Assembly: GCA_018397055.1 (NCBI GenBank)
Contig: JAGTQS010000041.1
Span: forward strand, 1-12,274
Length of the DNA: 12,274 nt
Direction of reading: 5' to 3'
DNA from: Candidatus Bathyarchaeota archaeon
GTDB taxonomy: Archaea; Thermoproteota; Bathyarchaeia; Bathyarchaeales; DTEX01
The notes under the pieces: model-generated
Told to the model about the DNA's origin: nothing
Databases searched by the model: none
The model's input: the letters and a program-made list of their open reading frames with translations, nothing else
Made by a program: the position numbers and the translations under genes
Part shown: positions 1 through 6,564 of the stretch, piece by piece
Position numbering within the stretch: position 1 is the first letter of the stretch
Layout: the number at the start of each line of letters is the position of its first letter

Positions 1-1
1 G

Positions 2-160
2 CACCACAACCGTTCAAGAAGTTTCCTGAGTTACGAACTAAACACAGGAAGGATAAACCATGAAGCCCAAGCTACTACGTTGGAACAGCAGAACACCTCT
101 CAACAGAAACAAAACGCAAATACATCGAAGAACAAAAAACGCAACCCACCCACCCTATAA
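2..160 (+). CDS. 3' end of an unidentified protein (partial)
   Basis: A reading frame is open from the left edge to a TAA at 158-160, giving 52 residues. It begins with an ordinary-looking stretch (HNRSRSFLSYELNTG) and ends in a hydrophilic Gln/Asn/Lys-rich tail (residues about 29-52), the kind of disordered end often seen at protein C-termini. There is no start codon because the gene begins before the window. A second frame is open from base 1 to a TGA at 61-63 and is a shorter alternative. I do not recognise the family. The next gene is convergent (ends at 224), which fits a plus-strand gene ending here. Confidence 0.45.
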   Translation, partial: HHNRSRSFLSYELNTGRINHEAQATTLEQQNTSQQKQNANTSKNKKRNPPTL

Positions 161-190
161 AGAAAGGTGGTCTTCTTGCTAAGCCTATAT

Positions 191-205
191 AAAAGGTAAA
201 AATAT
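191..205 (-). terminator. T-rich terminator after the EMC6-like gene
   Basis: Read on the minus strand, two T runs (TTTTT and TTTT) occur 20-35 nt past the stop of the 224-490 gene. Archaeal transcription commonly ends at such T tracts without a hairpin. The assignment rests on position and composition only. Confidence 0.4.
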
Positions 206-223
206 AGATGAGCATAACCGCGT

Positions 224-490
224 TTAAAGACTGTTTTGTATGGTATAGAGTAGAATCCACATAAAAATCCATGTTATAACGTATATGCCTGCTCCTGTTT
301 TTGTGATTGTTGTTAGATTTTCGACTTTTTCGATAAATATGCGCCTTAAAAGCCAGTCTGCGCTGAAATAGACCATTAGGCTTACGCCGATACCTGCTAT
401 GATGTTGTTTACATCCAGTGCTAGGCATAGGACAGCTGTAAGTATTCCAAGCGCAATCTTAATTGTGTAGATAATGCTTAATGTTTCCAA
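224..490 (-). CDS. Small three-helix membrane protein, EMC6-like
   Basis: The 88-residue product is almost entirely hydrophobic, with three predicted membrane helices at about 6-24, 28-48 and 66-84. A short charged loop (LLRRIFIEKVEN) lies between helices 2 and 3. The layout and the end of helix 3 (GIYVITWIFMWILLYTIQ) resemble EMC6, the small subunit of the ER membrane protein complex that inserts membrane proteins, whose last helix reads TYVLFWTFLYGMV. If correct, it would act in the cytoplasmic membrane in membrane-protein insertion. The start is TTG at 490-488; a stop lies directly upstream in frame, so no longer form is possible. It is divergent from rqcH with only 26 nt between starts. 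The similarity is judged by eye over a short protein, so the family name is tentative; a three-helix membrane protein is secure. Confidence 0.72.
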   Translation of the reverse strand: METLSIIYTIKIALGILTAVLCLALDVNNIIAGIGVSLMVYFSADWLLRRIFIEKVENLTTITKTGAGIYVITWIFMWILLYTIQNSL

Positions 491-505
491 TTATGTATCT
501 TCCTT

Positions 506-510
506 AGGTG
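506..510 (+). promoter_or_regulatory. Ribosome-binding site selecting the rqcH start
   Basis: AGGTG, matching the anti-Shine-Dalgarno end of archaeal 16S rRNA, lies 6 nt before a TTG at 517. It overlaps the in-frame GTG at 508, which therefore cannot be served by it. A further in-frame ATG at 529 abuts an AAGGAGGAG tract with no spacer. The TTG at 517 is the best-supported start. Confidence 0.6.
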
Positions 511-516
511 TCTGTA

Positions 517-2520
517 TTGAAGGAGGAGATGAACAGCTTCGACATCGCAGCGGTCACCGTTGAGTTAGACCATAAACTTAAAGGCTTCAGAGTTGATAAC
601 ATTTACCAAATAAATCCTAAAACCTTACTTTTAAACCTTCATGGAAAAGAGGGCGCTCGCAGCAAACTTTTGATAGAGGCAGGGAGAAGGGTCCACATTA
701 CTTTTTACGAAATGAAGAAGCCCTCAAAGCCAACTGGGTTCTGCATGGTTCTTAGGAAATACCTGCGAAACAGCGTGGTTGAGAAGGTTGAACAGCACGG
801 GTTTGAACGGATCATTGAGTTGAGCATTCTGGGTAGGGGTAAACAGTGCCGTCTTGTAATTGAGGTTTTTGGCAACGGAAACATCATTCTTGTGGATTCA
901 AATGGAAAGATAGTGCAAGCCTTAAGTTACAAAAGAATGCGGGATAGAAACGTTCTTCGAGGAGAAAACTTTCATTACCCACCTCAAGTCGGCCTAGACC
1001 CGAGAATTCTTGACCGCCAAAAATTGGGCGATTTAAAAAATTACGGGTCAACTGAGGTTGTTAAGGCTCTTGCCAGGTTCTTAGGTATCGGCGGTTTTTA
1101 CGCTGAGGAAGTTCTCCTTCATTCTGGGTTACCTAAGAATAAACCATGCGATTCTCTTAGCACTGAAGAACTCGATGTTCTTTTTAAGAGTTTACGAAGA
1201 CTTTTTTCTTTAGTTCAAGCTGGACATTTTGAGCCGTATGTTTATTTTGATGAAAACGGAAAGATGGTTGATGTTGCCCCTTTTCTTTTAAGGAGATACG
1301 GGAATTTTAAACGTGTTCAGTTCGACGAGTTTAACAGGGCTTTGGACGAGTTTTATTCGAAAACTTCCATTGAAACACAAATTCAGGTTGTCAAAGACTA
1401 CGCTGAGCATGAGATAGCGAGGCTTGAAAGAATTCTTAAAGATCAAGAGGAGACGCTGCGTGAATCTAAACAAAAAGCTGAAACTTATAGGAAAATTGGC
1501 GATTTAATATACCAGCATCTTGGGGATTTTCAGCTTCTTCTCGAAAAGGTAATGACGGAAAAAAGAGGCGGCAAAAACTGGAAAGAAATATCTGAGGCTA
1601 TAATGAAGGAGAAAAGTGAATTTAGGGCGCCTTCCATTTATTTTAGGGGTCTTAACCCGCAGACTTTGGAGCTTCAGGTTTCGGTTGACTCTCAGTCTTT
1701 TAGTTTGAACCTTAGGCTTTCAGCGCAAAAAAACGCTGCTGAGTATTATGAGTTGGCGAAGAAGGCGGAAAAGAAGGCTGAAGGCGCCCAGAAAGCTATT
1801 GAAGCGACAAGGGAACAAATGGAAAAAGCGAGGCTTCTGGGGACTGAAAAGATTGAGAAGGCTTCTGTATTGTCTCATGTTGGTAGGAGAAGGGAGTGGT
1901 TTGAGAAGTTCCGTTGGTTCTACTCGTCACAAGGGCTCCTCGTGATTGGCGGCAGGGATGCAACAACAAACGAAATTATTGTCAAAAAACACGTTGAGCC
2001 GGGCGACATTGTTTTCCACGCTGAGATTCAGGGAGCGCCATTTGTCGTGATTAAAACCGGGGGGGCAGCGCCTTCGGAGCAAACAATTAAGGAGGCAGCT
2101 ACGTTTGCAGCCTCTTATTCAAGCGCTTGGAAGGTTGGTGTGTCTTCTGTTGATGTGTATTGGGTTCGGCCTGAACAGGTTAGTAAAACTCCTCCTTCAG
2201 GTGAATTTTTGCCAAAAGGCGCCTTCATGATTTACGGGACTAAGAACTATGTTAAAGGTGCAGTTCTAGAGGTTGCAATAGGCCTAATTAGCGATGCTCA
2301 GAACCTCAGAGTTATAGGTGGACCGCCGGAATCTGTTGCTCATTATACTGGAAACTTTGTTCAACTGGTTCCGGGAAGAGAAACCAGCGGGAAACTTGCA
2401 AAACAAATACGTGAGAGACTTGCGAGTTTTTCGTCAGAGAAAATTAGGCGTGAGGTTCAAAAGCTGCCTTTGGAGGATATTCAGTGGTTTATCCCGCCTG
2501 GCGGCGGAACCTTAAAATAG
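517..2520 (+). CDS. rqcH: NFACT family ribosome quality-control factor RqcH
   Basis: This is the archaeal homologue of bacterial RqcH and eukaryotic Rqc2/NEMF. The family binds split large ribosomal subunits carrying a stalled peptidyl-tRNA and, where tested, drives C-terminal tailing of the nascent chain. From the TTG at 517 the protein has 667 residues, usual for the family. It holds an NFACT-N domain (1-150, opening KEEMNSFDIAAV), a helix-hairpin-helix (about 188-205, GIGGFYAEEVLLHSGL), two coiled-coil arms (about 290-345 and 408-455) and an NFACT-R domain (about 461-580, with DIVFHAEIQGAPFVVIK). With this start the conserved Asp is residue 9, as in yeast Rqc2, which supports the start choice. 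The usual Asp-Arg pair appears as Glu97-Arg98 (GFERII). An upstream GTG at 508 would add three residues. A G7 run near 2059 does not break the frame. Confidence 0.96.
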   Translation: MKEEMNSFDIAAVTVELDHKLKGFRVDNIYQINPKTLLLNLHGKEGARSKLLIEAGRRVHITFYEMKKPSKPTGFCMVLRKYLRNSVVEKVEQHGFERIIELSILGRGKQCRLVIEVFGNGNIILVDSNGKIVQALSYKRMRDRNVLRGENFHYPPQVGLDPRILDRQKLGDLKNYGSTEVVKALARFLGIGGFYAEEVLLHSGLPKNKPCDSLSTEELDVLFKSLRRLFSLVQAGHFEPYVYFDENGKMVDVAPFLLRRYGNFKRVQFDEFNRALDEFYSKTSIETQIQVVKDYAEHEIARLERILKDQEETLRESKQKAETYRKIGDLIYQHLGDFQLLLEKVMTEKRGGKNWKEISEAIMKEKSEFRAPSIYFRGLNPQTLELQVSVDSQSFSLNLRLSAQKNAAEYYELAKKAEKKAEGAQKAIEATREQMEKARLLGTEKIEKASVLSHVGRRREWFEKFRWFYSSQGLLVIGGRDATTNEIIVKKHVEPGDIVFHAEIQGAPFVVIKTGGAAPSEQTIKEAATFAASYSSAWKVGVSSVDVYWVRPEQVSKTPPSGEFLPKGAFMIYGTKNYVKGAVLEVAIGLISDAQNLRVIGGPPESVAHYTGNFVQLVPGRETSGKLAKQIRERLASFSSEKIRREVQKLPLEDIQWFIPPGGGTLK

Positions 2521-2576
2521 ATGATGATAGGAACCGTGTTTTTCTTGTTTTGTGCTTGTTGTTGAGAGGGGAAGGG

Positions 2577-2584
2577 TATATATA
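2577..2584 (+). promoter_or_regulatory. Orphan TATA-like box
   Basis: A TATATATA sequence stands after a purine-rich GGGGAAGGG stretch that could serve as a BRE element. There is no downstream protein gene on this strand before 3503, so it would drive a short RNA starting near 2608 if active. Confidence 0.3.
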
Positions 2585-2652
2585 GTCGGGTCAGCTTTCT
2601 TGGCCATCCTTCCTGTTTCGCGGTTGCTACGTGCGCCTTGAGAAATTTTTTC

Positions 2653-2660
2653 TTTATATA
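2653..2660 (+). promoter_or_regulatory. Second orphan TATA-like box
   Basis: TTTATATA lies about 30 nt before position 2685, and T-tract terminators begin at 2744. A transcript of roughly 60-100 nt would fit between. No protein frame fits. Confidence 0.3.
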
Positions 2661-2743
2661 GGCTCTGTGGAAACAATGTGGAACTGTGGATTACGTGGCT
2701 GTGCCTAGAATCTTCCTCTACTGAGGTTGTAGCTGTTCTTGCG

Positions 2744-2787
2744 TATTTTTATTGTTTTTTATTTTATTAGATTTTTTAGTGTTTTTT
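2744..2787 (+). terminator. Cluster of T tracts, plus-strand terminator
   Basis: Five runs of four to six T residues occur within 44 nt (TTTTT, TTTTTT, TTTT, TTTTTT, TTTTTT). This matches the oligo-T terminators of archaea and would stop rqcH read-through, or any small RNA made in the gap, before it opposes the TPR gene. Confidence 0.5.
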
Positions 2788-2822
2788 GCTGGCTTTTGGT
2801 TTTAACGGTTTTTGTTGGATTG

Positions 2823-3347
2823 TTACATTAGGTTTCCGTATTTTGCGTTGTTTATTGATAGGGCGATGTTTTCTACGCCTGCGAGTTTTCCGTACTCGTT
2901 TCCTATATTGTTTTGTATTGTGACGTAGTAGGCGGCGAAGCTTTCTCGAGTGAAAACTTTGAGGCTTTCGTTGTATGCTTCTATCGCCTTTTCTGAATAC
3001 TTGTTTCTATTTTGTTCTTCGAAGTCTGCTAGTTTGCTGTATGTGTTGCCAAGATTGAATTGGATTATGGCGTACTCCACGGGAAATTGGTCTATTGCGT
3101 TTGACTTTAGAGCCTCATTATAGGCTTCTATGGCTTTTTTGTAATTTTCTGCTTTGTCTTTTATGTCGCCTAATCTGACGTATATGTTTGCTAAGTTGCT
3201 TTGAATCATGGCGTATAATTTTGGTGAACGCTCTATGTCGCAGGCTTTAAGTGACTGTGTGTATGCTTCTATGGCTTTTTCGCAGTATCTAACGATGTCT
3301 TTTTGGTCTCTTTCTACATTATTGCCTTCAACTTTCAAATTCGCCAC
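2823..3347 (-). CDS. TPR repeat protein, three units
   Basis: The 174-residue protein is built from three tetratricopeptide-type units of about 47-50 residues. Each opens with KAIEAY (residues 24, 71 and 120) and carries an Asn-Leu/Ile-x-Asn/Gly-x-Tyr helix later (for example NLANIYVRL, NLGNTYSKL, NIGNEYGKL). Such repeats form helical scaffolds for protein-protein contacts; no catalytic motif is present. There is no signal peptide or membrane helix, so it is probably cytoplasmic. The start is GTG at 3347-3345, backed by AGGAG five nt upstream (3353-3357); an in-frame stop lies a little further upstream. It ends abruptly after part of what would be another linker (SINNAKYGNLM), so it may be a shortened member of a family with longer arrays. 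Its binding partner is unknown. Confidence 0.85.
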   Translation of the reverse strand: MANLKVEGNNVERDQKDIVRYCEKAIEAYTQSLKACDIERSPKLYAMIQSNLANIYVRLGDIKDKAENYKKAIEAYNEALKSNAIDQFPVEYAIIQFNLGNTYSKLADFEEQNRNKYSEKAIEAYNESLKVFTRESFAAYYVTIQNNIGNEYGKLAGVENIALSINNAKYGNLM

Positions 3348-3460
3348 GTCTTCTCCTAAAACACTATTTTTTTATTGTCTATAGGCATAACAAATATTAG
3401 CAATATGAACTGTCTGTCCAGACCACTGGTCAACATTTCAATGTTTGGTTAAATGAAAAA

Positions 3461-3468
3461 TTATAAAA
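3461..3468 (+). promoter_or_regulatory. TATA box for the membrane HhH gene
   Basis: TTATAAAA follows an A/G-rich stretch (AAATGAAAAA) that could be the BRE. Transcription would begin near 3490, leaving a leader of only about 13 nt before the TTG start at 3503, which itself has no clear ribosome-binding site. Short-leader mRNAs of this kind are common in archaea. Confidence 0.55.
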
Positions 3469-3502
3469 GGACTTATATTGTAATCTGAAATCGGTTGTCG
3501 CT

Positions 3503-4297
3503 TTGAGCAGTAAAAGTCAAAGGGTAATAGCACTGAGTTTTGCTTCATTCTGCGTCTGGCTTTCTTTCTCGGTTCTAATGTACATAATATTGTTCATTAA
3601 TCAGCAGGAAATCATGCGCATCAAGGTTAACGTTGAGGGCCAGCTGCTTGAAAGCCTCGTAGGCTGGGAGTTAACAAGGCAAGTTCTTTGGGCCGCTCTA
3701 ATTATTCCATGTCTAGTCGGCATTTTTTTCACTGTGCATCGGTTGAAAGAAAAAAATTCTACCTACAATGCCTATCTTCTATATATTTTGTATTTTGGGT
3801 TCATTTTTGCCTTTGAATATTGCATCCTAAGGCTGATTTGGTCCTATCAGGTTACCCGCGTGTATGAGGTTTTGTTAGGGATGTCCTTTACTGGAACAGA
3901 CGCCGTTCAAAACTTCCTATTCACTCCGTCTGGAGTCATGAGCGATTACGGAATAATTGTAATTTCAACGTTACTTGGTGTCACAGCAGCACTTTTCTTC
4001 TTTCTTGTGCAAATCGGAGGCCACAGGAAAGAGGTTTTAAAAGAAAAGATTGTAGAAACGCCTGAGCCTATTATAAAGAGGCTGGACATCAGTATAGATT
4101 TAGAAAAAATCAGAGGCATCGGACCAATAATGGCTGAAAAACTATTCAAAGCAGGTATTAAGAGCCTAAAAGATTTAGCTAACTCCGACCCTAAGAAGGT
4201 GGCGGATGCGTTGAACATCTCAACCGAGAGCGCAGGCGTCTTTATTAACGTAGCAAAGTCTTTGACAAAAGCGCAGAAACCCTCAGAAACAACATGA
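3503..4297 (+). CDS. Four-helix membrane protein with C-terminal helix-hairpin-helix domain
   Basis: The 264-residue protein has four predicted membrane helices at about 8-32, 60-79, 89-113 and 149-171. A linker (174-195) leads to a soluble tail (about 198-255). The tail contains IRGIGPIMAEKLFKAGIKSLKDLANSDP, a helix-hairpin-helix of the Rad51-N/DUF4332 kind: a GIG hairpin, then a second helical repeat typical of tandem HhH modules. In soluble proteins such domains bind DNA backbone or other proteins. Here the tail should face the cytoplasm because helix 4 is followed by basic residues (HRKE). The start is TTG at 3503. It is transcribed toward the ATPase cassette but separated from it by 137 nt with its own TATA-like box. 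Function is unknown; membrane tethering of DNA or of a repair/replication protein is only a guess. Confidence 0.85.
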   Translation: MSSKSQRVIALSFASFCVWLSFSVLMYIILFINQQEIMRIKVNVEGQLLESLVGWELTRQVLWAALIIPCLVGIFFTVHRLKEKNSTYNAYLLYILYFGFIFAFEYCILRLIWSYQVTRVYEVLLGMSFTGTDAVQNFLFTPSGVMSDYGIIVISTLLGVTAALFFFLVQIGGHRKEVLKEKIVETPEPIIKRLDISIDLEKIRGIGPIMAEKLFKAGIKSLKDLANSDPKKVADALNISTESAGVFINVAKSLTKAQKPSETT

Positions 4298-4380
4298 ACA
4301 ATGTAAAATCCGATTTTGGCAAGATGCGCCTTAATCGTTTTGCTGAATAATTTGTAATTTGGAAAGTGTTTTATGCAAAG

Positions 4381-4388
4381 TTTAAATT
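4381..4388 (+). promoter_or_regulatory. TATA box for the SMC-like cassette
   Basis: TTTAAATT is preceded by GCAAAG, a plausible BRE. Initiation about 25-30 nt downstream (near 4410) would leave a leader of about 25 nt that includes the GCGAGG ribosome-binding site of the 54-residue gene at 4435. Confidence 0.5.
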
Positions 4389-4434
4389 TTATTGAAATAT
4401 ATGTTGAGTCAACATTCTCTTGGAGCGAGGAAAC

Positions 4435-4599
4435 TTGTCACAAACACGCTCTGAAAACACGAGCGAAGAAGTCCCATACATTGAAAAGTTTGAACCACAG
4501 GCAATAGGTATTCTTAGAAAAAACGCTGAAAACAAAGAAAAGGTTAAGGAGCTATTAGAAAAATATGCAGAGCGATACTCGGCCGAGCTTAATTCTTAA
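4435..4599 (+). CDS. 54-residue charged helical protein overlapping the SMC-like ATPase gene
   Basis: A TTG at 4435 opens a 54-codon frame ending with TAA at 4597-4599. GCGAGG lies 4 nt upstream as ribosome-binding site and a TATA-like box stands about 50 nt upstream. The product is highly charged: an acidic N-terminus (SENTSEEVPYIEKFEPQ), then a probable single amphipathic helix (about 22-50, ILRKNAENKEKVKELLEKYAERYS). Its 3' end overlaps the ATPase gene by 35 nt in another frame, so the two are probably translated together. Codon pattern and overlap argue that it is a true gene despite its size. The family is not recognised; a small regulatory or structural partner of the ATPase is the natural inference. 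Confidence 0.65.
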   Translation: MSQTRSENTSEEVPYIEKFEPQAIGILRKNAENKEKVKELLEKYAERYSAELNS

Positions 4600-6064
4600 G
4601 TTAGAAAACGTCGGTCCACTTAAACAGTTTCAGATCGAAATTAAGCATGGAATAAACATCATCCGGGCGCCTAACGCCTCTGGAAAAACTAGCCTTGTTC
4701 GTGGCTTAGCATCCATGTTTAGTAACCAGGTTCCTCCATCTCATCTACTTTCCTTAGATGAGGTGTATGGAAAAATTACTGTTCAATTTGACGAAAAAAC
4801 TTATGTGAAAAAGCTTAGGAGAACGTCTTCGGGGTCTGTCGTGGCGTCTGGAACGATGCTTCCGTTTTCTGACTCTAGAGCTTTCGATGCGTGCGTAGCG
4901 ATGGCTGAAACGAGTGTTGTTCACAAAATAGCTGGAGGTGGAACGGTTTTCCGAGAATACCTAGAAATATTGTCCTATGGTAAATATTACAGCACCATCA
5001 TATCAGCAGCACAAGAGCTCATAAACGATATTAGTAGGGAGCTGGCTGGCCCAAGCTTCGAAAGATTTGAGTCTATTCCCCTTTTAGTGACAGAACTGAC
5101 CAACCTATACTTGAGACGTGAACAGGTTGAAACAAAAATATCTAATCTTAAAGCGGGTCGAGAGGATAATGTCAAAGACGCCATAAAGAAAAAGCAGGAA
5201 ACAGAGGTTAAGCTCATAGAAGAGGAAAACGGTTTGTCCATTCTTAAGACGGAGCTGCATCGTGAAGAAGAAAAAATGAAACAGCTAAAGGAGTTTCTTG
5301 AGCTCACCGACGACTCTGCTAAGGTTGCGGCTCGACTTAGAGAAAGCATCGCAAGTTCTAAGAAGAAACATAAAGAGCTTCATAAAGCAATTGCGAAAAA
5401 ATCGAAGCACGTTGCATACCTTAAAGAAGAAGTAGCAAGGTTAGAAAAAGAGTGCGAAGAAAAACTTTCGCTTGAATCTGAGGAGCTGAAAGCCTTAGAA
5501 GAGGAAGCTAAACGTATAGACGAAGCCATAAACCTTAAGGAAGAAGCAATTCAGCAGGCTGAGAAAGTTCCAGAATATGACCCTAAGTATGGCGGACAGC
5601 TTGTCGTTGAGATCCGTAAAGACTTGGCTAACAGAATAGAGTGGCTAAACAAAGTAGTCGATTACTATCAAGACAAGTACATGAGACGCATGGCCTCGGC
5701 TAAACTAAGATTCAACAGAAACATCAACAGAGCCTTCAAAGAACTTATGTTAAAAGGATTTGAAAACATCTTCCTAGACCAAGACTTTAGACTTAACATT
5801 ATCCGAGAAAACGGCGTCCACCAACCCATCGAAACCCTAAGTGCATCTGAGAAACTTACAGTAAGTCTGATGTTGATGCTTGCGGCCAAGGAAACCTTTC
5901 TCCCTGATTTTCCATTCTTCGTTCTGGATGAGCTGACGTTAAGTTATGACGCTGCAAGGTTTAGGCAAATTCTGAATTATGTGCAGCGACGTGTGCCTTA
6001 TATTGTGGTAACGGCTTTAACCTCAGAAGAAAAAGGAGAACCAACTGTTACGTATGAATCTTAA
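4565..6064 (+). CDS. SMC/Rad50-like coiled-coil ATPase without hook or hinge
   Basis: The 499-residue protein is an ABC-type ATPase of the SMC/Rad50 kind. The N-terminal half carries a Walker A (35-43, APNASGKTS). A modest coiled coil follows (about 176-335, with a second helical piece at 345-395). The C-terminal half carries an ABC signature (LSASE, 425-429), Walker B (FFVLDE, D455-E456) and a D-loop (LSYD, 459-462). There is no CxxC zinc hook, and the coiled coil is too short to hold an SMC hinge. The signature lacks the usual GG of LSGGE, and no clear H-loop histidine follows Walker B (VVTALTSEE). This resembles the archaea-specific SMC-related proteins, which include haloarchaeal Sph, coalescin and arcadin-4; membership is inferred. 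The start is ATG 4565, inside the upstream 54-aa gene. It probably acts on chromosome organisation, repair or a cytoskeletal structure. Confidence 0.9.
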   Translation: MQSDTRPSLILKLENVGPLKQFQIEIKHGINIIRAPNASGKTSLVRGLASMFSNQVPPSHLLSLDEVYGKITVQFDEKTYVKKLRRTSSGSVVASGTMLPFSDSRAFDACVAMAETSVVHKIAGGGTVFREYLEILSYGKYYSTIISAAQELINDISRELAGPSFERFESIPLLVTELTNLYLRREQVETKISNLKAGREDNVKDAIKKKQETEVKLIEEENGLSILKTELHREEEKMKQLKEFLELTDDSAKVAARLRESIASSKKKHKELHKAIAKKSKHVAYLKEEVARLEKECEEKLSLESEELKALEEEAKRIDEAINLKEEAIQQAEKVPEYDPKYGGQLVVEIRKDLANRIEWLNKVVDYYQDKYMRRMASAKLRFNRNINRAFKELMLKGFENIFLDQDFRLNIIRENGVHQPIETLSASEKLTVSLMLMLAAKETFLPDFPFFVLDELTLSYDAARFRQILNYVQRRVPYIVVTALTSEEKGEPTVTYES

Positions 6065-6075
6065 TATTAATTAGG

Positions 6076-6083
6076 AATATAAG
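6076..6083 (+). promoter_or_regulatory. TATA-like box before the coiled-coil gene
   Basis: AATATAAG, after TTAGG, sits about 45 nt before the ATG at 6123 and would initiate near 6105. The downstream gene could thus have its own promoter besides read-through from the ATPase gene, which ends 52 nt upstream. Confidence 0.4.
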
Positions 6084-6116
6084 AAAACTTATGGTCATAT
6101 TCTAATTTAATGGAAA

Positions 6117-6512
6117 GTGACGATGTTGAGTTCGTGGAAAACTTCGTTTGAAAAGATCCGTTCGGAACTTGAATTAGCCAAAAGGAAAAAACAGACACTC
6201 GACGAATTATTAGCTAAGAACAGAATGTCGCGACCTACGTATGAGCACCTTGTAGGAAGCCTGAACGAGAACATATCAGAGTTCGAGTCTCACAAAAAAA
6301 CTTTGCAGCAAAAAATGAACGAGAGAGCCGAAGAACTAAAGAGTCAGGCTGAACTATTGAAGTTGTTTCTCGCAACCTTAGAAATGAAGAACATAGCAAA
6401 AGAGGTAAAATCTGAAACCTACGAAAAAAATAAGCAAGTGTTTGAGCTCGGACTTGAGGCGACAGAAAACGAGCTGGCAGAAATCAATAATGCCCTAACA
6501 AAAATATCTTAA
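6117..6512 (+). CDS. 131-residue coiled-coil protein
   Basis: The product is almost wholly alpha-helical and charged, with heptad-like spacing through most of its length and no signal peptide, membrane helix or cysteine. It looks like two helical hairpins, about 10-75 and 80-128. Short motifs include KKQTLDELLAKNRMSRPTYEHL and ETYEKNKQVFELGLEATENEL, where each 'S/E-x-x-T-Y-E' follows a likely turn. This is a layout I associate with archaeal CdvA/ESCRT-related or cytoskeletal accessory helical proteins, but I cannot assign it to a family. GTG at 6117 and ATG at 6123 are both possible starts; a GGAAAGTGA tract overlaps the GTG, and the ATG would give 129 residues. It lies 52 nt after the SMC-like ATPase on the same strand, so it may be that protein's helical partner. 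Confidence 0.8.
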   Translation: MTMLSSWKTSFEKIRSELELAKRKKQTLDELLAKNRMSRPTYEHLVGSLNENISEFESHKKTLQQKMNERAEELKSQAELLKLFLATLEMKNIAKEVKSETYEKNKQVFELGLEATENELAEINNALTKIS

Positions 6513-6564
6513 ATACTTGCGGAAATCTGAATTTACTTAAGAAAAATCGTGGAGCTAAAATTGC

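Larger units (their letters stand above)
2521..2822. other. Gene-free T-rich spacer with orphan promoter-like boxes
   Basis: No convincing coding frame is seen in these 302 nt between rqcH and the convergent TPR gene. It contains two TATA-like boxes on the plus strand (2577-2584 and 2653-2660), a mixed-composition stretch (about 2600-2740), and a run of T tracts from 2744 on. A small non-coding RNA is possible but no known RNA family was recognised. Confidence 0.5.

Noticed and set aside
75..428. 117-residue minus-strand frame at the left edge
   Set aside because: It overlaps the EMC6-like gene in another frame, and its product is basic and low in ordinary protein character; the EMC6-like frame has clear membrane helices.
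2521..2600. Possible C/D box small RNA (ATGATGA at 2521-2527)
   Set aside because: The C-box match is present, but no CTGA D box or terminal stem lies at the expected distance, and the match overlaps the end of rqcH.
4987..5349. 120-residue minus-strand frame inside the ATPase gene
   Set aside because: Serine/leucine-rich product opposite the Glu/Lys-rich coiled coil is the expected antisense artefact.
4565..6064. Annotation as true Rad50
   Set aside because: No CxxC zinc hook, a much shorter coiled coil than Rad50, LSASE signature, and no Mre11 gene alongside.
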